Counted from the stretch's first letter, positions 8,268-19,461 are shown. The stretch is 64,000 nt of DNA from Alkalibaculum sporogenes (GCF_009362815.1 NZ_WHNX01000006.1:1-64000); one strand, 5' to 3'. The notes: generated by a model from the sequence alone, not told the origin. Program-made: numbers and translations.

Positions 8268-9035
8268 ATGAATATTATAGAAAGCAATAGTAATAAGCAT
8301 GTAAAACACATATTAAAATTGAAAGCAAAAAAATATCGTGAACAATACAAAGAATTTATTTTAGAAGGTTTAAAGCTGATAGATGAAGCAATAATAGCTA
8401 AAGAAAATATACGTGCCATATACGTGTCATCTTCAAATATCAATGATTTAAAGGTTGAAATAGAGAATTATAAAGAGATGTATCCTATTTTTATAGTTGA
8501 GGAAAACATATTTAAAAAGCTAACATCAATGCAAAACTCGGAAGGGGTACTTGCAATAAATAGATTTCAAGATGAAAGAGAGCTAGATGACTCTAATGTA
8601 ATTATATTGGACAGAGTACAAGATCCGGGTAATCTTGGTACAATAATTAGAACAGGTGATGCAGCAGGATTTAATAATATTATTTGTGGAGAAGGCTGTG
8701 TTGATATCTACAATGAAAAGACTATTCGCGCTTCAATGGGTTCCTTATTTCATGTTAACCTACGAAAAGATGTAGACATTTTAAATGAAATAGTTAATCT
8801 AAAACAAGCAGGTTATATAGTGATAGGATCAGATTTAGGAACAGATTATTATTACACAGATCTTTGTGAAAAGAAAAAGTACGTACTGGTTATAGGTAAC
8901 GAATCAAATGGAATTAAAGAGGAAATTTTAAATATATGTGATGAAAGAATAAAAATCCCAATCTACGGACAGGCAGAATCATTAAATGCTTCTGTAGCAG
9001 CTGGTATTTTAATGTATTATATAGCTAGCCTATAG
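8268..9035 (+). CDS. SpoU/TrmH-family RNA 2'-O-methyltransferase
   Basis: 255-aa SPOUT methylase probably acting on rRNA with S-adenosylmethionine. An N-terminal substrate-binding domain (SNKHVKHILKLKAKKYR, EGLKLIDEA) is followed by the SpoU knot with motif 1 LDRVQDPGNLGTIIRTGDAAG, motif 2 VIGNESNGI and motif 3 SLNASVAAGIL. It corresponds to YsgA-type proteins, which also lie in front of pheST in other Firmicutes. ATG overlaps the end of the KtrA gene region closely. Exact target nucleotide unknown. Confidence 0.9.
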   Translation: MNIIESNSNKHVKHILKLKAKKYREQYKEFILEGLKLIDEAIIAKENIRAIYVSSSNINDLKVEIENYKEMYPIFIVEENIFKKLTSMQNSEGVLAINRFQDERELDDSNVIILDRVQDPGNLGTIIRTGDAAGFNNIICGEGCVDIYNEKTIRASMGSLFHVNLRKDVDILNEIVNLKQAGYIVIGSDLGTDYYYTDLCEKKKYVLVIGNESNGIKEEILNICDERIKIPIYGQAESLNASVAAGILMYYIASL

Positions 9036-9093
9036 TAAAAAGTACTATTAGTAATCAATTATTAGTTAGCTTGTATATTTAACTCTAAAGAAA

Positions 9094-9122
9094 TTGACTT
9101 TTATTTTGAATTAATGTACCAT
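9094..9122 (+). promoter_or_regulatory. Candidate promoter of pheST
   Basis: TTGACT (9094-9099), 17-bp spacer, TACCAT (9117-9122). It lies just before the T-box leader. The -10 is only a partial match. Confidence 0.5.
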
Positions 9123-9149
9123 TAAGTATTATTAAAATAAAATAACATA

Positions 9150-9382
9150 AACGCTATGATAGAGAAAAGTATGTGGAAATTTTTATATTAGAGAGTAAAT
9201 GCATAAGCTGAAAGCATTTATTATAAGAGACCATTGAAGTTCGCTCTTGAGCATTGAAGTGGAAATAATAGTACATTTCAACGGTTTAACCGATATATTT
9301 AAAGTGGATTTAAAAATCAATTAGGGTGGTACCGCGGAAAAAATTCGTCCCTTGCTATAGGCAAGGGATGAATTTTTTTTCG
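9150..9382 (+). promoter_or_regulatory. T-box leader of pheST, Phe specifier
   Basis: Stem I elements are visible (AGTA at the base, GAGAG, an apical GCTGAAAGC). The specifier lies in GAAGTTCGCTCTTGAGC with codon TTC (Phe) at 9240-9242. The T-box sequence AGGGTGGTACCGCG is at 9323-9336. The terminator AATTCGTCCCTTGC/GCAAGGGATGAATT (about 9342-9355 and 9361-9374) is followed by a run of T. Uncharged tRNA-Phe should favour the antiterminator and switch on pheS and pheT. Confidence 0.96.
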
Positions 9383-9463
9383 CATAGTTCTTAAAGTTTA
9401 TAAAAGAGAAGGAATTGGAGTTATGAATTAAACCAGATAACTGGTTATGAAGGGAGTATAATT

Positions 9464-10486
9464 ATGAAAGAAAAGTTAGAAAAAATTAAAGTAGTAGCAT
9501 TAGAAGAAATAAATAGTGCAAGTAGTACTAAAGGATTAGAGGAAATTCGCATTAGACTTTTAGGAAAAAAAGGTGAATTAACCGGTGTTTTGAAGGAAAT
9601 GGGTGTACTTAGTAAAGAAGAAAGACCTGTTATGGGCAAAATTGCCAATGATGTAAGAGAAGCTATAGAAGATAAAATGGTAAAACAAAAAAATATAATA
9701 AAAGAAATTGAACAAAGTAAAGAGTTTGATACTGAGGCTATAGATATAACACTGCCAGGAATAAAGGAAGAATTTGGTGGACTTCATCCATTAAATATGG
9801 TTATAGAGGAATTATCTGATGTGTTTATAGGTATGGGTTTTACTATTGAAGAAGGTCCGGAATTAGAATGGGCTAAGTACAACTTCGATATGTTAAATGT
9901 TCCTAAAGATCATTCTGCTCGGGATTTACAGGATACTTTTTATGTTCACAATGATATTGTACTAAGAACTCAAACTTCTCCTATACAAGTAAGAACAATG
10001 TTGAATCAACAGCCGCCTATTAAAATGTTAGCGCCTGGTAGAGTGTACCGTAGTGATGAAATAGACGCAACTCATTCTCCAGTTTTTCATCAAGTTGAAG
10101 GATTGGTTATAGATGAGGGGATAACTATGAGCGATTTAAAGGGAACACTTGATATGTTTGCTAAGAATCTGTTTGGGTCACAAACAAAGACAAAATTTAG
10201 GCCTCACCAATTCTATTTTACTGAACCTAGTGCTGAAATGGATGTTACTTGTTTTATGTGTGGTGGAAAAGGCTGTAGAGTATGTCAAAATACAGGTTGG
10301 ATTGAGATTTTAGGTTGTGGTATGGTTCACCCTAATGTCTTGCTAGATTGTAATATAGATCCTAATAAATATACCGGGTTTGCTTTTGGTATGGGTCTAG
10401 ATCGAATTACTATGATTAAGTATGGGATTAGCGATTTAAGGTTAATGTTTGAAAATGATATAAGATTCTTAAAGCAGTTTAAATAG
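9464..10486 (+). CDS. pheS: Phenylalanine-tRNA ligase alpha subunit
   Basis: Catalytic subunit of the alpha2-beta2 enzyme that charges tRNA-Phe. The 340-aa protein has an N-terminal coiled coil (about residues 1-85) and a class II core with ARDLQDTFY, motif 2 [20 protein letters not shown] and motif 3 [14 protein letters not shown] cysteine-rich insert [12 protein letters not shown], typical of many bacterial PheS proteins, may bind metal. ATG after GAAGGGAG. First gene of the T-box-controlled pheST operon, 14 bases before the pheT start. Confidence 0.98.
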   Translation: MKEKLEKIKVVALEEINSASSTKGLEEIRIRLLGKKGELTGVLKEMGVLSKEERPVMGKIANDVREAIEDKMVKQKNIIKEIEQSKEFDTEAIDITLPGIKEEFGGLHPLNMVIEELSDVFIGMGFTIEEGPELEWAKYNFDMLNVPKDHSARDLQDTFYVHNDIVLRTQTSPIQVRTMLNQQPPIKMLAPGRVYRSDEIDATHSPVFHQVEGLVIDEGITMSDLKGTLDMFAKNLFGSQTKTKFRPHQFYFTEPSAEMDVTCFMCGGKGCRVCQNTGWIEILGCGMVHPNVLLDCNIDPNKYTGFAFGMGLDRITMIKYGISDLRLMFENDIRFLKQFK

Positions 10487-10500
10487 GGAGGTAATGATTG

Positions 10501-12894
10501 ATGCTAGTATCAATAAATTGGTTAAAAGATTTCGTAGAAATAAATAATATAGAATTAAACGAATTTACAGAAAAAATGACCATGTCAGGAACTAAAGTAG
10601 AAGGCGTTGAAGAGCTAGGCTCTGAAGTTACTAAAGTAGTTGTTGGGAAAATCTTATCTATAGAAAAGCATCCTGATGCAGATAAATTAGTAATAACTAA
10701 AGTTGATATTGGAGAAGAAGTTATACAAATCGTAACTGGTGCTAAAAATATCAATGTGGGTGATGTTATCCCTACTGCCTTAATAGGTGCAAAATTAAAA
10801 GATTTAAAGATAAAAAAATCTAAACTTAGAGGTATTGAGTCACAGGGAATGATGTGTTCAGCAGGAGAGCTTGGTATGAATACATCCTTACTACCTAAAG
10901 AGCAGGTAGATGGGATTTATATCTTAAATAATGAGTATGAACTAGGTAAAGATATTAAATCTATACTAGGGCTAGATGACACTGTTGTAGACTTTGAGCT
11001 AACTTCTAATCGTTCGGATTGTTTGTCTGTAATAGGAATTGCTAGAGAGGTTTCCGCTACCTTTAATAAACATCTAATTTTGCCTATTATAGAAGTTAAA
11101 GAGATAAAAGAAGATATCAATGATTATTTAAAAGTTTCGATTGAAGATGAACAATTGTGCCCACGTTACGTGACTAGAATGATGAGAATCAATAAAATTG
11201 GGCCATCACCTGATTGGATGCAAAGAAGATTGTTAAATAGCGGCGTAAGACCAATTAATAATATAGTAGATGTTACTAATTATGTAATGCTTGAAATGGG
11301 TCAACCGCTTCATGCTTTCGATTACGATAAATTAGAGTCTAAGGAAATATTTGTTAGAAAAGCAAAAAAAGATGAAGTGTTTACTACATTAGATGGTGTA
11401 AAAAGAGTATTAGATGAAAATATGATTGTAATATCAAATGGTAAAGATCCTATGGCAATTGCAGGTGCAATGGGCGGAGAAAATTCGGAAATAGATAACT
11501 CTACTAAAATGATAGTTATTGAATCCGCTAATTTTAATAAAAAAAGTGTTAGACATACAGGAAGAAAGCTTGGACTAAGAAGTGAAGCTGCCAACCGGTT
11601 TGAAAAAGGTGTAGATCCAGATTTAGCTGATTTGGCCGCAGATAGAGCAGTACAATTATTACATGAATTAGGAGTAGGAGAAGTGCTACACGGAAGAATT
11701 GATGTGTATCCTAAAGTAGTATGTAAGAAAACCATAAATATTAATAGCGTGTGGTTTAATAAGTTTATTGGTATTGACCTATCTATACTGCAAATGAAAG
11801 AATATCTTGAAAGGCTATTTTTGACTGTTGAAGTTGAAGGGGACCAGTTAATTATTGGTATACCAACTTATAGACAAGATCTTGAGATTAAAGAAGATAT
11901 TGCAGAAGAGATTGTCAGATTATACGGTTACAATAATATTCCCAATACGATTATGAGTGGTGTTACCACAAAAGGCGGAAGAACGAAGAGTCAAACACTA
12001 ATTAAAGACATGAAGACTTTCCTAAGTTCAAAAGGATTCTATGAGATACTCACGACTTCTTTTACTGGAGAAGGGCAACTAGAAGATTTAAATATAAATA
12101 AAAATAAAGATTTTTATAATGGAGTTAAAGTTATAAATCCATTAGGTGAAGAAAATAGTATAATGAGACCAACTTTAATACCAGGTTTGCTTCAGGGAAT
12201 ATCTCATAATTACAATCGTAATATTGTAGAAGGTATGTTCTATGAAGTAGCAGTTACTTATAAAAATACTATTGATATTGGTGAGAAGTTACCTACAGAA
12301 GAAAAAAATATTTCAATGGGTATATACGGAGAAAAAAACTTTTTTCATTTAAAGGGATATGTAGAGCTGCTCATTAAAAAACTTATGATTGAAGAAAAAG
12401 TAGAATATATCAATTCAAACCATCCAACATTTCATCCAAAAAGGGTGGCAAAAATTATAATCAAAGGAGTAGATGTAGGTATACTTGGAGAAATTCACCC
12501 TATAGTAGTCGAGAATTATGAACTGCCTAGAAGAACTTATGTATGTGAATTACGTTTAGAGGAATTGTTAAAACTATCGAATAATAATATTGCTTTTACA
12601 GAACTTCCAAAATATCCAGAAATCAGTAGAGATGTAGCGTTAATAGTAGAAGAGAAAGTAAGTGCTAAAGAAGTTGAAGATATAATTAGAGTAAATGGAA
12701 AAGGTCTTTTAGAAGATTTAAAACTCTTTGATGTATACAGGGGTGCTCAAATAGATGAAGGTTATAAGAGTATGGCCTATTCACTAATATTTAGATCAAA
12801 AGAGAAAACACTAACAGACATTGAAATAAATGAAATCTTTGATAAGATTATCGCCCAAGCACAAGTGAACTTAGGAGCTCAATTGAGAGAATAA
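10501..12894 (+). CDS. pheT: Phenylalanine-tRNA ligase beta subunit
   Basis: Large structural and editing subunit. Order: N-terminal region, OB-fold tRNA-binding domain (about 40-150), B3/B4 editing domain (about 210-400), B5 domain with YGYNNIP, a class II-like core, and a C-terminal ferredoxin-like anticodon-binding domain (about 705-797). The start is placed at ATG 10501, eight bases after AGGGAGGT; a TTG directly before it is in frame but closer to the site. About 797 aa, normal for the bacterial long form. Confidence 0.98.
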   Translation: MLVSINWLKDFVEINNIELNEFTEKMTMSGTKVEGVEELGSEVTKVVVGKILSIEKHPDADKLVITKVDIGEEVIQIVTGAKNINVGDVIPTALIGAKLKDLKIKKSKLRGIESQGMMCSAGELGMNTSLLPKEQVDGIYILNNEYELGKDIKSILGLDDTVVDFELTSNRSDCLSVIGIAREVSATFNKHLILPIIEVKEIKEDINDYLKVSIEDEQLCPRYVTRMMRINKIGPSPDWMQRRLLNSGVRPINNIVDVTNYVMLEMGQPLHAFDYDKLESKEIFVRKAKKDEVFTTLDGVKRVLDENMIVISNGKDPMAIAGAMGGENSEIDNSTKMIVIESANFNKKSVRHTGRKLGLRSEAANRFEKGVDPDLADLAADRAVQLLHELGVGEVLHGRIDVYPKVVCKKTININSVWFNKFIGIDLSILQMKEYLERLFLTVEVEGDQLIIGIPTYRQDLEIKEDIAEEIVRLYGYNNIPNTIMSGVTTKGGRTKSQTLIKDMKTFLSSKGFYEILTTSFTGEGQLEDLNINKNKDFYNGVKVINPLGEENSIMRPTLIPGLLQGISHNYNRNIVEGMFYEVAVTYKNTIDIGEKLPTEEKNISMGIYGEKNFFHLKGYVELLIKKLMIEEKVEYINSNHPTFHPKRVAKIIIKGVDVGILGEIHPIVVENYELPRRTYVCELRLEELLKLSNNNIAFTELPKYPEISRDVALIVEEKVSAKEVEDIIRVNGKGLLEDLKLFDVYRGAQIDEGYKSMAYSLIFRSKEKTLTDIEINEIFDKIIAQAQVNLGAQLRE

Positions 12895-12933
12895 AGTTTC
12901 ACTTTATCATGATTAATACTGCTAAATTAAACA

Positions 12934-12960
12934 CTTCTGGGATTTTAATAATCCCAGAAG
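12934..12960. terminator. Hairpin between convergent pheT and membrane-protein gene
   Basis: CTTCTGGGATT (12934-12944) pairs perfectly with AATCCCAGAAG (12950-12960), with a five-base loop. Only weak T tracts follow on either side, so it is a probable bidirectional terminator rather than a certain one. Confidence 0.6.
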
Positions 12961-12979
12961 GTAACAATATTTAATAAAA

Positions 12980-13756
12980 TCAGTTTAAATCTTCTAGTTT
13001 CTTATCTAGGGATAAAAACATCACTGTTAAAAATATCTGAAGTAGCATAGCTACTAAGCTTTGGACAAATGCAATCAACACGTTGTATAATATAGGTAAT
13101 GGAATTAAAGTATATATTAATAAAGATATGATATTAGTAGCTATAAAGACACATATATTAAATATGAAATATGCTCTAAAAACTCGCCACCAATTTCTTC
13201 TTGTAATTTTAGAACTGTATTTTAGAGCTTTTATAGGGTTAAGATTTACTAAAACTATCGAGTGGAAATAAAAAATATAATCTACAAATAGTTTAATAGC
13301 CACGCTCATAAATAATATTATTATAATATTCATCAAGACAGTTGAGCTAGATGTAAAATTAAGTACTACTAAAATAAAGGAAATAATAAATATAAGAAGT
13401 AAAAATAGCATAAAGATACCAATAAATAATTTGAAAAGTTTACTGCGAATTGCTAAAAAGGAGTCTCCTAATGTTATAGATTTTCCAAGTAGACTAGACT
13501 GTGTTATATTTATTATTATTGGAAATGATACTAAAAACATAGAAAAAAATAAGGTATATATTATTGAAATGATTTCCATAGGGATATTTAATATGGCTTC
13601 TATAGAACCGTCTCCTGCATAAATATACAATAATGTGTATGCTAAAAAGGGTATTGCAGATAAGAATAATATTTCATATAGATGGTTTTTAAATATCTGA
13701 AAACTCTTTGTAATTTGATATTTCAGTGATAATTCATTTTTATTTTGTTCATTCAC
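12980..13756 (-). CDS. Multi-pass membrane protein of unknown function
   Basis: A strongly hydrophobic 258-aa protein with about six membrane segments. The pattern ALKYSSKITRRNWWRVFR before a late membrane segment resembles the poorly defined DUF975 and glycerophosphodiesterase-membrane-domain families, but no catalytic motif is seen. The frame is open to an upstream ATG at 13852. The better start is GTG at 13756, seven bases after AGGAGG on the minus strand. Monocistronic, divergent from the activase gene. I cannot assign a role. Confidence 0.72.
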   Translation of the reverse strand: MNEQNKNELSLKYQITKSFQIFKNHLYEILFLSAIPFLAYTLLYIYAGDGSIEAILNIPMEIISIIYTLFFSMFLVSFPIIINITQSSLLGKSITLGDSFLAIRSKLFKLFIGIFMLFLLLIFIISFILVVLNFTSSSTVLMNIIIILFMSVAIKLFVDYIFYFHSIVLVNLNPIKALKYSSKITRRNWWRVFRAYFIFNICVFIATNIISLLIYTLIPLPILYNVLIAFVQSLVAMLLQIFLTVMFLSLDKKLEDLN

Positions 13757-13915
13757 GTAAGCTCCTCCTTTATGTATACTCAATATTATAACATCTAACT
13801 GACTAATTACCATATACTTTATATATTTTGTTTTAATATCCTCTGTTGACATTATAATCTAATAAGAATAATATATATATTATTTATGTAATAGTTTTTT
13901 GAAAGGAGAATGTTT

Positions 13916-16900
13916 TTGAGTAACAAAACTAGTAGCTTTCACCTTGGCTTAGATGTAGGTTCGACTACAATAAAGTTGGTGATTTTAGATAATAATCATA
14001 ATATAGTTTATAGTAAATACATAAGACATCTATCAAATATTAAGACAACTATCAAAACTATTTTAAATCAATGTTATGAAGAGATGGGTAATATCATGAT
14101 TAGCGCCTCTGTAACAGGTTCAGGAGGTCTATCTATTTCAAAATGGTTAAATATTGACTTCGTCCAAGAGGTTATAGCTTCAACAAAAACTGTAGAAATC
14201 ATGATTCCACAAACAGATGTTGCAATTGAGCTAGGTGGAGAAGATGCAAAGATTACCTATTTTGGACAATCATTAGAACAAAGAATGAATGGAACATGTG
14301 CTGGAGGTACAGGAGCTTTTATAGATCAGATGGCTACATTGTTACAAACTGATGCAGCTGGATTAAATGAACTTGCAAAAAGCCATAAAATGATATATCC
14401 AATAGCTTCTAGATGTGGAGTTTTTGCAAAGACTGATGTACAGCCATTACTAAATGAAGGAGCAAGTAAAGAAGATATTGCTGCCTCAGTGTTTCAGGCA
14501 GTTGTAAACCAAACTATAAGTGGCCTTGCATGTGGTAAACCTATAAGAGGAAATATAGCATTTCTTGGTGGACCTTTATATTTTTTATCTGAGCTTAGAG
14601 AGAGATTTGTTGTTACGCTGAAATTAAAAGATGAAGAAATTATTTATCCTAAACATTCTCAGCTTTATGTTGCAATAGGGGCAGCCTTAAATTCAATAGA
14701 TTCACAATTAATTATTTCGCTTTCTGAGGTTAATGAAAAACTAGATAGAGATAAAGAGTTTAAGTATGAAGAAATACAAAGACTACAGCCATTATTTAAT
14801 AATGAGGAAGAAATTAATGAATTTCATAAACGTCATAATAAGTACAAAGTAAATAGAAGGGATTTAAATACATATAAAGGCAAGTTGTATTTAGGAATTG
14901 ATGCTGGTTCTACCACATCAAAGGCTGCCCTCATTGGAGAACAAGGCGAATTATTATATACATATTATAATAGTAATTTAGGGAGCCCTCTTACTCAAGC
15001 CATAAAGATTCTTGATGATGTCTACCAAGTTATACCTGAAGGTCTTACAATAACTAAAAGTACAGTCACAGGATACGGTGAAGGATTAATAAAATCTGCA
15101 TTAAAGATTGACATTGGAGAAATAGAGACCATGGCTCACTTTAGAGGTGCACAGCATTTTTTGCCTAATGTGAACTTTATTCTTGACATTGGTGGTCAAG
15201 ATATGAAATGTATGAAAATTAAGGATGGGATCATCGATAGTATTGTATTGAATGAAGCTTGTTCATCAGGGTGCGGATCATTTTTAGAGACTTTTGCTCA
15301 CTCTTTGAACATGTCTGTAGAAGATTTTGCAAATGAAGCATTACTATCTAATGCACCTGTAGATCTAGGTACTCGTTGTACAGTATTTATGAATTCACGA
15401 GTTAAGCAAGCCCAAAAAGAAGGGGCCAGCGTTGGAGATATATCGGCAGGATTATCTTATTCTGTTATACGAAATGCCTTGCAAAAAGTAATAAAAGTTC
15501 GAAACATTGAAGAATTAGGAGAAAATATAGTAGTTCAGGGAGGCACTTTCTATTCGAATGCAGTTTTAAAAGCTTTCGAAAATATTTTAGGAAAAGAAGT
15601 TATACGACCTGATATTTCTGGAATAATGGGCGCATTTGGAGCTGCTTTAATAGCAAGAGAAAGAAATAAAGAAGGAAATATAAGCACTATATTAAATAGA
15701 AAGCAATTAAAAGAATTTAATGTAGATACACATATTGAAAGATGCGGTAAATGTGGTAATAATTGCATGCTTACTATTAATCAGTTTTCTGATGGCAGAA
15801 GTTTTGTATCGGGGAATCGTTGCGAAAAAGGTGGTATGAATGACGATTTCGAAACTCGCGAAGAACTACCTAATATGTATGATTATAAATACAAAAGACT
15901 TTTTAGCTATAAGCCATTAGATAAAGGTGAAGCCTTGCGAGGGGAAGTAGGTATCCCCCGAGTACTAAATATTTATGAAAATTATCCTTTTTGGTATAGG
16001 TTTTTTACTGAACTAAAGTATAGAGTTGTTTTGTCTCCTCATTCTAGTAAAAATATTTACGAGAAGGGCATAGAATCTATACCTTCTGAATCAGTATGTT
16101 ATCCTGCAAAAATTGTACATGGGCATATTGAAAGTTTATTAGATAAAGGAATTAAATTTATATTCTATCCATGTATATCATATGAAGAAGATGATATTTC
16201 ATATGCAGATAATTGTTATAATTGTCCAATAGTAATGTCATATCCCGAAACCATAAAATACAATGTAGATTCAGTAATGGAATCTGATATACAATATATG
16301 AATCCATTTGTTCCTTTTAACGACTATGATAGATTAGTAGAAAGACTAATTGAAGAATTTGCTATACATAATATTTCTGAAACAGAAATTAGAGTAGCGT
16401 GTCAGTTAGCATGGGAAGAAAAAAATACATACAGAAATGATGTAAAAAATAAATCAAAAGAAATATTACAATACCTCGAAAAAAATAAATTAAAAGGCAT
16501 AGTTTTAAGTGGTAGACCATATCATATTGATCCAGAAATTAATCATGGCTTGCCAAATATAATCACTGAACTTGGTATGGCTGTATTATCTGAAGATGGA
16601 TTATCTGATTTTGGCGAAATTAAAAAACCTCTGAGGGTATTAAACCAATGGAAATACCAATCTAGAATGTATACTGCAGCGGCCTATGTTACCGATAACG
16701 AAAATCTTGAAATGGTTCAGTTGACATCATTTGGATGTGGATTAGATGCAGTTACTAGTGAACAAATCCAAGAGATTCTCAATGATGCTGGCAAGATATA
16801 TACACTCATTAAGATTGACGAGGTTAGTAATCTAGGAGCAGTAAAAATACGTCTTAGGTCTTTAAAAGCTGCATTAGATGAAAGGGATATTAGTGCTTGT

Positions 16901-18202
16901 AAAATAATACATGATGACAAAAAAAATAGAGTAGTTTTTACTAAAGAGATGAAAAAGACCCATACTTTATTAATACCTCAGATGTCGCCGATACATTTTG
17001 ATTTTATTGAAGATGCGATGGTTAAATCGGGTTATAATGTAGTGGTGCTCCCAAGTGTAGACAACAAAGCTATTGAAGCGGGTTTAACATATGTAAACAA
17101 CGATGCATGTTATCCATCTATTATCGCAGTAGGTCAATTAGTGGCTGCAGTAAAATCAGGAAAATACGATGTAAACAAAATAGGCCTAGTTATGAGTCAG
17201 ACTGGTGGACCTTGTAGAGCTTCTAATTATGTAGCATTCATTAGAAAAGCTTTAATAGATTGTGGTTTAGAACATATTCCAGTTATATCTGCAAATGTAT
17301 CAGGCTTAGAAAGTAATCCTGGATTTAAAGTTACATTACCTTTAATTAATAGAGGGATAATGTCTTTAGTCTATGGAGACCTTTTTCAAAGAGTTACTAA
17401 CGCTACTAGACCTTATGAACAGACTAAAGGGTCTGTTGATGAACTCTATAATTATTGGAGAAAAAAAGCTAAACTAAATATTAAATCTGGCAACCTATTA
17501 ACTTTTAGAAATAACATAAAAGCTATTATAAATCAATTTGACAAAATACCACTTAAAGATATTAGTAAGCCAAAGGTTGCAATAGTAGGTGAGATATTAG
17601 TAAAATATCATCCTACAGCAAATAACAATCTTTTAAAAGTACTAGAAGAAGAAGGCGTAGAAGTAGTAGTTCCAGATTTAATGGATTTCTTCTTGTACTG
17701 TGCTTATAATAGTGTTTTTAAATACGAAAAATTAGCTGGTAGCAAAAAAACTTCCCAGAATAGTTTGAGATTTATTAAAATTATGGAATGGTATAGAAAA
17801 CCTATGGTTAAATGGCTAAAAACTAGCAAAAGATTCCAGCCACCGACAGCTATTGAGAACAAAGCTAAGAAAGCCCAAGAACTTATATCACTTGGAAATC
17901 AAGGTGGAGAAGGATGGTTCTTAACCGCCGAAATGATGGAATTAATTGAAGATGGCGTAGAAAACATCGTTTGTGTTCAACCCTTTGGGTGTTTGCCAAA
18001 TCACGTAATGGGTAAAGGCATGATAAAACCAATTCGCAAGAAATATCCAATGGCAAATATCGCGGCTATAGATTATGACCCAGGAGCAAGTGAAGTAAAT
18101 CAATTAAATAGAATTAAATTAATGCTCGCTGTAGCTTATAAAAATATAGAAAAAAGAAATAAAAATTATCATATAATTTCTACGGAAGACAATATTAAAT
18201 AG
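13916..18202 (+). CDS. Large acyl-CoA dehydratase activase-related fusion protein
   Basis: A fusion of about 1428 aa. Two BadF/HgdC-type ATPase modules come first: [25 protein letters not shown] and [11 protein letters not shown] in the first (about 1-290), then [25 protein letters not shown] and [11 protein letters not shown] in the second (about 325-580). Next comes a cysteine cluster CGKCGNNC...C, a DUF2229-like segment (about 675-900) and a C-terminal HgdB-like dehydratase domain with Cys ([16 protein letters not shown]). Activases of this family pass ATP-energised electrons from a [4Fe-4S] centre to 2-hydroxyacyl-CoA dehydratases. No dehydratase genes adjoin. TTG 13916 is preferred over ATG 13910, which is too close to AAAGGAG. 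Confidence 0.85.
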   Translation: MSNKTSSFHLGLDVGSTTIKLVILDNNHNIVYSKYIRHLSNIKTTIKTILNQCYEEMGNIMISASVTGSGGLSISKWLNIDFVQEVIASTKTVEIMIPQTDVAIELGGEDAKITYFGQSLEQRMNGTCAGGTGAFIDQMATLLQTDAAGLNELAKSHKMIYPIASRCGVFAKTDVQPLLNEGASKEDIAASVFQAVVNQTISGLACGKPIRGNIAFLGGPLYFLSELRERFVVTLKLKDEEIIYPKHSQLYVAIGAALNSIDSQLIISLSEVNEKLDRDKEFKYEEIQRLQPLFNNEEEINEFHKRHNKYKVNRRDLNTYKGKLYLGIDAGSTTSKAALIGEQGELLYTYYNSNLGSPLTQAIKILDDVYQVIPEGLTITKSTVTGYGEGLIKSALKIDIGEIETMAHFRGAQHFLPNVNFILDIGGQDMKCMKIKDGIIDSIVLNEACSSGCGSFLETFAHSLNMSVEDFANEALLSNAPVDLGTRCTVFMNSRVKQAQKEGASVGDISAGLSYSVIRNALQKVIKVRNIEELGENIVVQGGTFYSNAVLKAFENILGKEVIRPDISGIMGAFGAALIARERNKEGNISTILNRKQLKEFNVDTHIERCGKCGNNCMLTINQFSDGRSFVSGNRCEKGGMNDDFETREELPNMYDYKYKRLFSYKPLDKGEALRGEVGIPRVLNIYENYPFWYRFFTELKYRVVLSPHSSKNIYEKGIESIPSESVCYPAKIVHGHIESLLDKGIKFIFYPCISYEEDDISYADNCYNCPIVMSYPETIKYNVDSVMESDIQYMNPFVPFNDYDRLVERLIEEFAIHNISETEIRVACQLAWEEKNTYRNDVKNKSKEILQYLEKNKLKGIVLSGRPYHIDPEINHGLPNIITELGMAVLSEDGLSDFGEIKKPLRVLNQWKYQSRMYTAAAYVTDNENLEMVQLTSFGCGLDAVTSEQIQEILNDAGKIYTLIKIDEVSNLGAVKIRLRSLKAALDERDISACKIIHDDKKNRVVFTKEMKKTHTLLIPQMSPIHFDFIEDAMVKSGYNVVVLPSVDNKAIEAGLTYVNNDACYPSIIAVGQLVAAVKSGKYDVNKIGLVMSQTGGPCRASNYVAFIRKALIDCGLEHIPVISANVSGLESNPGFKVTLPLINRGIMSLVYGDLFQRVTNATRPYEQTKGSVDELYNYWRKKAKLNIKSGNLLTFRNNIKAIINQFDKIPLKDISKPKVAIVGEILVKYHPTANNNLLKVLEEEGVEVVVPDLMDFFLYCAYNSVFKYEKLAGSKKTSQNSLRFIKIMEWYRKPMVKWLKTSKRFQPPTAIENKAKKAQELISLGNQGGEGWFLTAEMMELIEDGVENIVCVQPFGCLPNHVMGKGMIKPIRKKYPMANIAAIDYDPGASEVNQLNRIKLMLAVAYKNIEKRNKNYHIISTEDNIK

Positions 18203-18275
18203 CTAAAGCTTTGGACAACGACTCCTGAATAGAAATTTTAATAAAACAACATATGTTTCATATTTGAGATTAAAA

Positions 18276-18308
18276 AAACTTCTAAAAATTTTAGAAGTTT
18301 TTTTATTT
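18276..18308 (+). terminator. Rho-independent terminator after the activase gene
   Basis: AAACTTCTAAA pairs with TTTAGAAGTTT around a three-base loop (18276-18300), followed by TTTTATTT. Confidence 0.85.
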
Positions 18309-18420
18309 AAGAAAGATTTAAAGGGTGGAATATTGAAAGGTACAAATAGTAAACTATAATAACAATTGTAATTCGATTATAATTTAAAAAAATAAAACTA
18401 TAAATTTTCTTAAATGTGTA

Positions 18421-18449
18421 TTGACATACGTTTTCAAAGGCATTATAAT
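18421..18449 (+). promoter_or_regulatory. Perfect sigma-A consensus promoter of the polyol PTS operon
   Basis: TTGACA (18421-18426), exactly 17 bp, TATAAT (18444-18449). The reverse strand of the spacer contains TGAAAACG, half of a catabolite-response element, which could bring CcpA control but is incomplete. Confidence 0.85.
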
Positions 18450-18501
18450 AACGGTAATGAAAAAAATATTATACCATGAGAAAAATTTCAAGGAGAATGA
18501 T

Positions 18502-19461
18502 ATGGCGTCAATTAAAGATATTAGGCTTATAGTTAGATGTTCAAAGATGTATTATGAGGAAGGTATGAAGCAAGAGGAAATAGGTGGTAAATTAGAAATA
18601 TCTAAAGCTACTGTATCAAGATTATTAAATTTGGCGAAAGAATTAGGCATTGTAAAAATAACTGTAGAAAATCCATACTCAAAAGAATCCATCGAATTAG
18701 AAAAAAGTCTCGAAGACAAATTTGGTCTTCAAGAGGTTATTATTGCTGATGTTAATAGTAATGATGAATCAGAAGTTAAGAGAGAAATAGCTAGAGAAGC
18801 TGCAAAGTACCTACAAAGAATATTAAAACAAGATACTCTAATTGGAATAGCTAGTGGAACTACCTTAGCAGAAATACCTAAGTATATACAAAACAATAGA
18901 ATGAATAAGTTTACATTTGTACCTATAGTTGGAGGAAGCGGTCAGAGCCGAGCTGAGATACAATCAAATAATATCGCTGTCAGGTTTGCTAAAGCTTTTA
19001 ATGCAGATTATAAAATACTTCATGCTCCGGCAATGGTAGAAAAATTAGAGAGCAAGTGTGCATTTATAGATGATCCAGGTATTAAATCTGTACTTAGTTT
19101 ATCTAAAAATCTCGATGTTGCGTTGATTGGAATTGGTTCTTCAACATCTAAGTCCACAGTAAATATGGTTGCAGAATTTATTAAGCCTAGTGAGTTAGTT
19201 GAAATGAAAGAACAAGGCGCTGTTGCCGACGTTTGCAATATTTTCATTGATGAAAATGGTAAAAGTGATATATTTGAGACAAATAAAAGGGTAATTGGTA
19301 TTGATATATCTCAATTAAAAAGTACACCTATAACTATTGCAATTGCTGGAAATATTGAAAAAGCGCAGGCTATATGGGGAGTTATAAATGCAAAACTAAT
19401 AAATGTTCTAATTACAGATAAAATAACTGCACAAGCAATGCTAACTAACGAGGTGAAATGA
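18502..19461 (+). CDS. SorC-family sugar-binding transcriptional regulator
   Basis: Probable regulator of the PTS operon it heads. The 319-aa protein has an N-terminal helix-turn-helix (about residues 20-45, EEIGGKLEISKATVSRLL) and the SorC/DeoR-like sugar-phosphate-binding domain (GIASGTTLAEIP, VPIVGGSG, ALIGIGSS). The frame is open back to a TTG at 18421, but that TTG is the -35 element of the promoter. ATG 18502 lies six bases after AGGAG (18491-18495). The inducer is likely the phosphorylated substrate of the PTS. Its stop overlaps the gutM start. Confidence 0.9.
   Translation: MASIKDIRLIVRCSKMYYEEGMKQEEIGGKLEISKATVSRLLNLAKELGIVKITVENPYSKESIELEKSLEDKFGLQEVIIADVNSNDESEVKREIAREAAKYLQRILKQDTLIGIASGTTLAEIPKYIQNNRMNKFTFVPIVGGSGQSRAEIQSNNIAVRFAKAFNADYKILHAPAMVEKLESKCAFIDDPGIKSVLSLSKNLDVALIGIGSSTSKSTVNMVAEFIKPSELVEMKEQGAVADVCNIFIDENGKSDIFETNKRVIGIDISQLKSTPITIAIAGNIEKAQAIWGVINAKLINVLITDKITAQAMLTNEVK

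Noticed and set aside
11322-11735. 137-aa minus-strand frame inside pheT
   Set aside because: Antisense shadow of a well-conserved gene; no ribosome site or family match.
13757-13852. 32-residue N-terminal extension of the minus-strand membrane protein
   Set aside because: GTG at 13756 has an ideal AGGAGG site; the extension is unlike the rest and has no ribosome site.
18424-18441. Full catabolite-response element in the PTS promoter
   Set aside because: Only the TGAAAACG half fits; the second half is off by one base.
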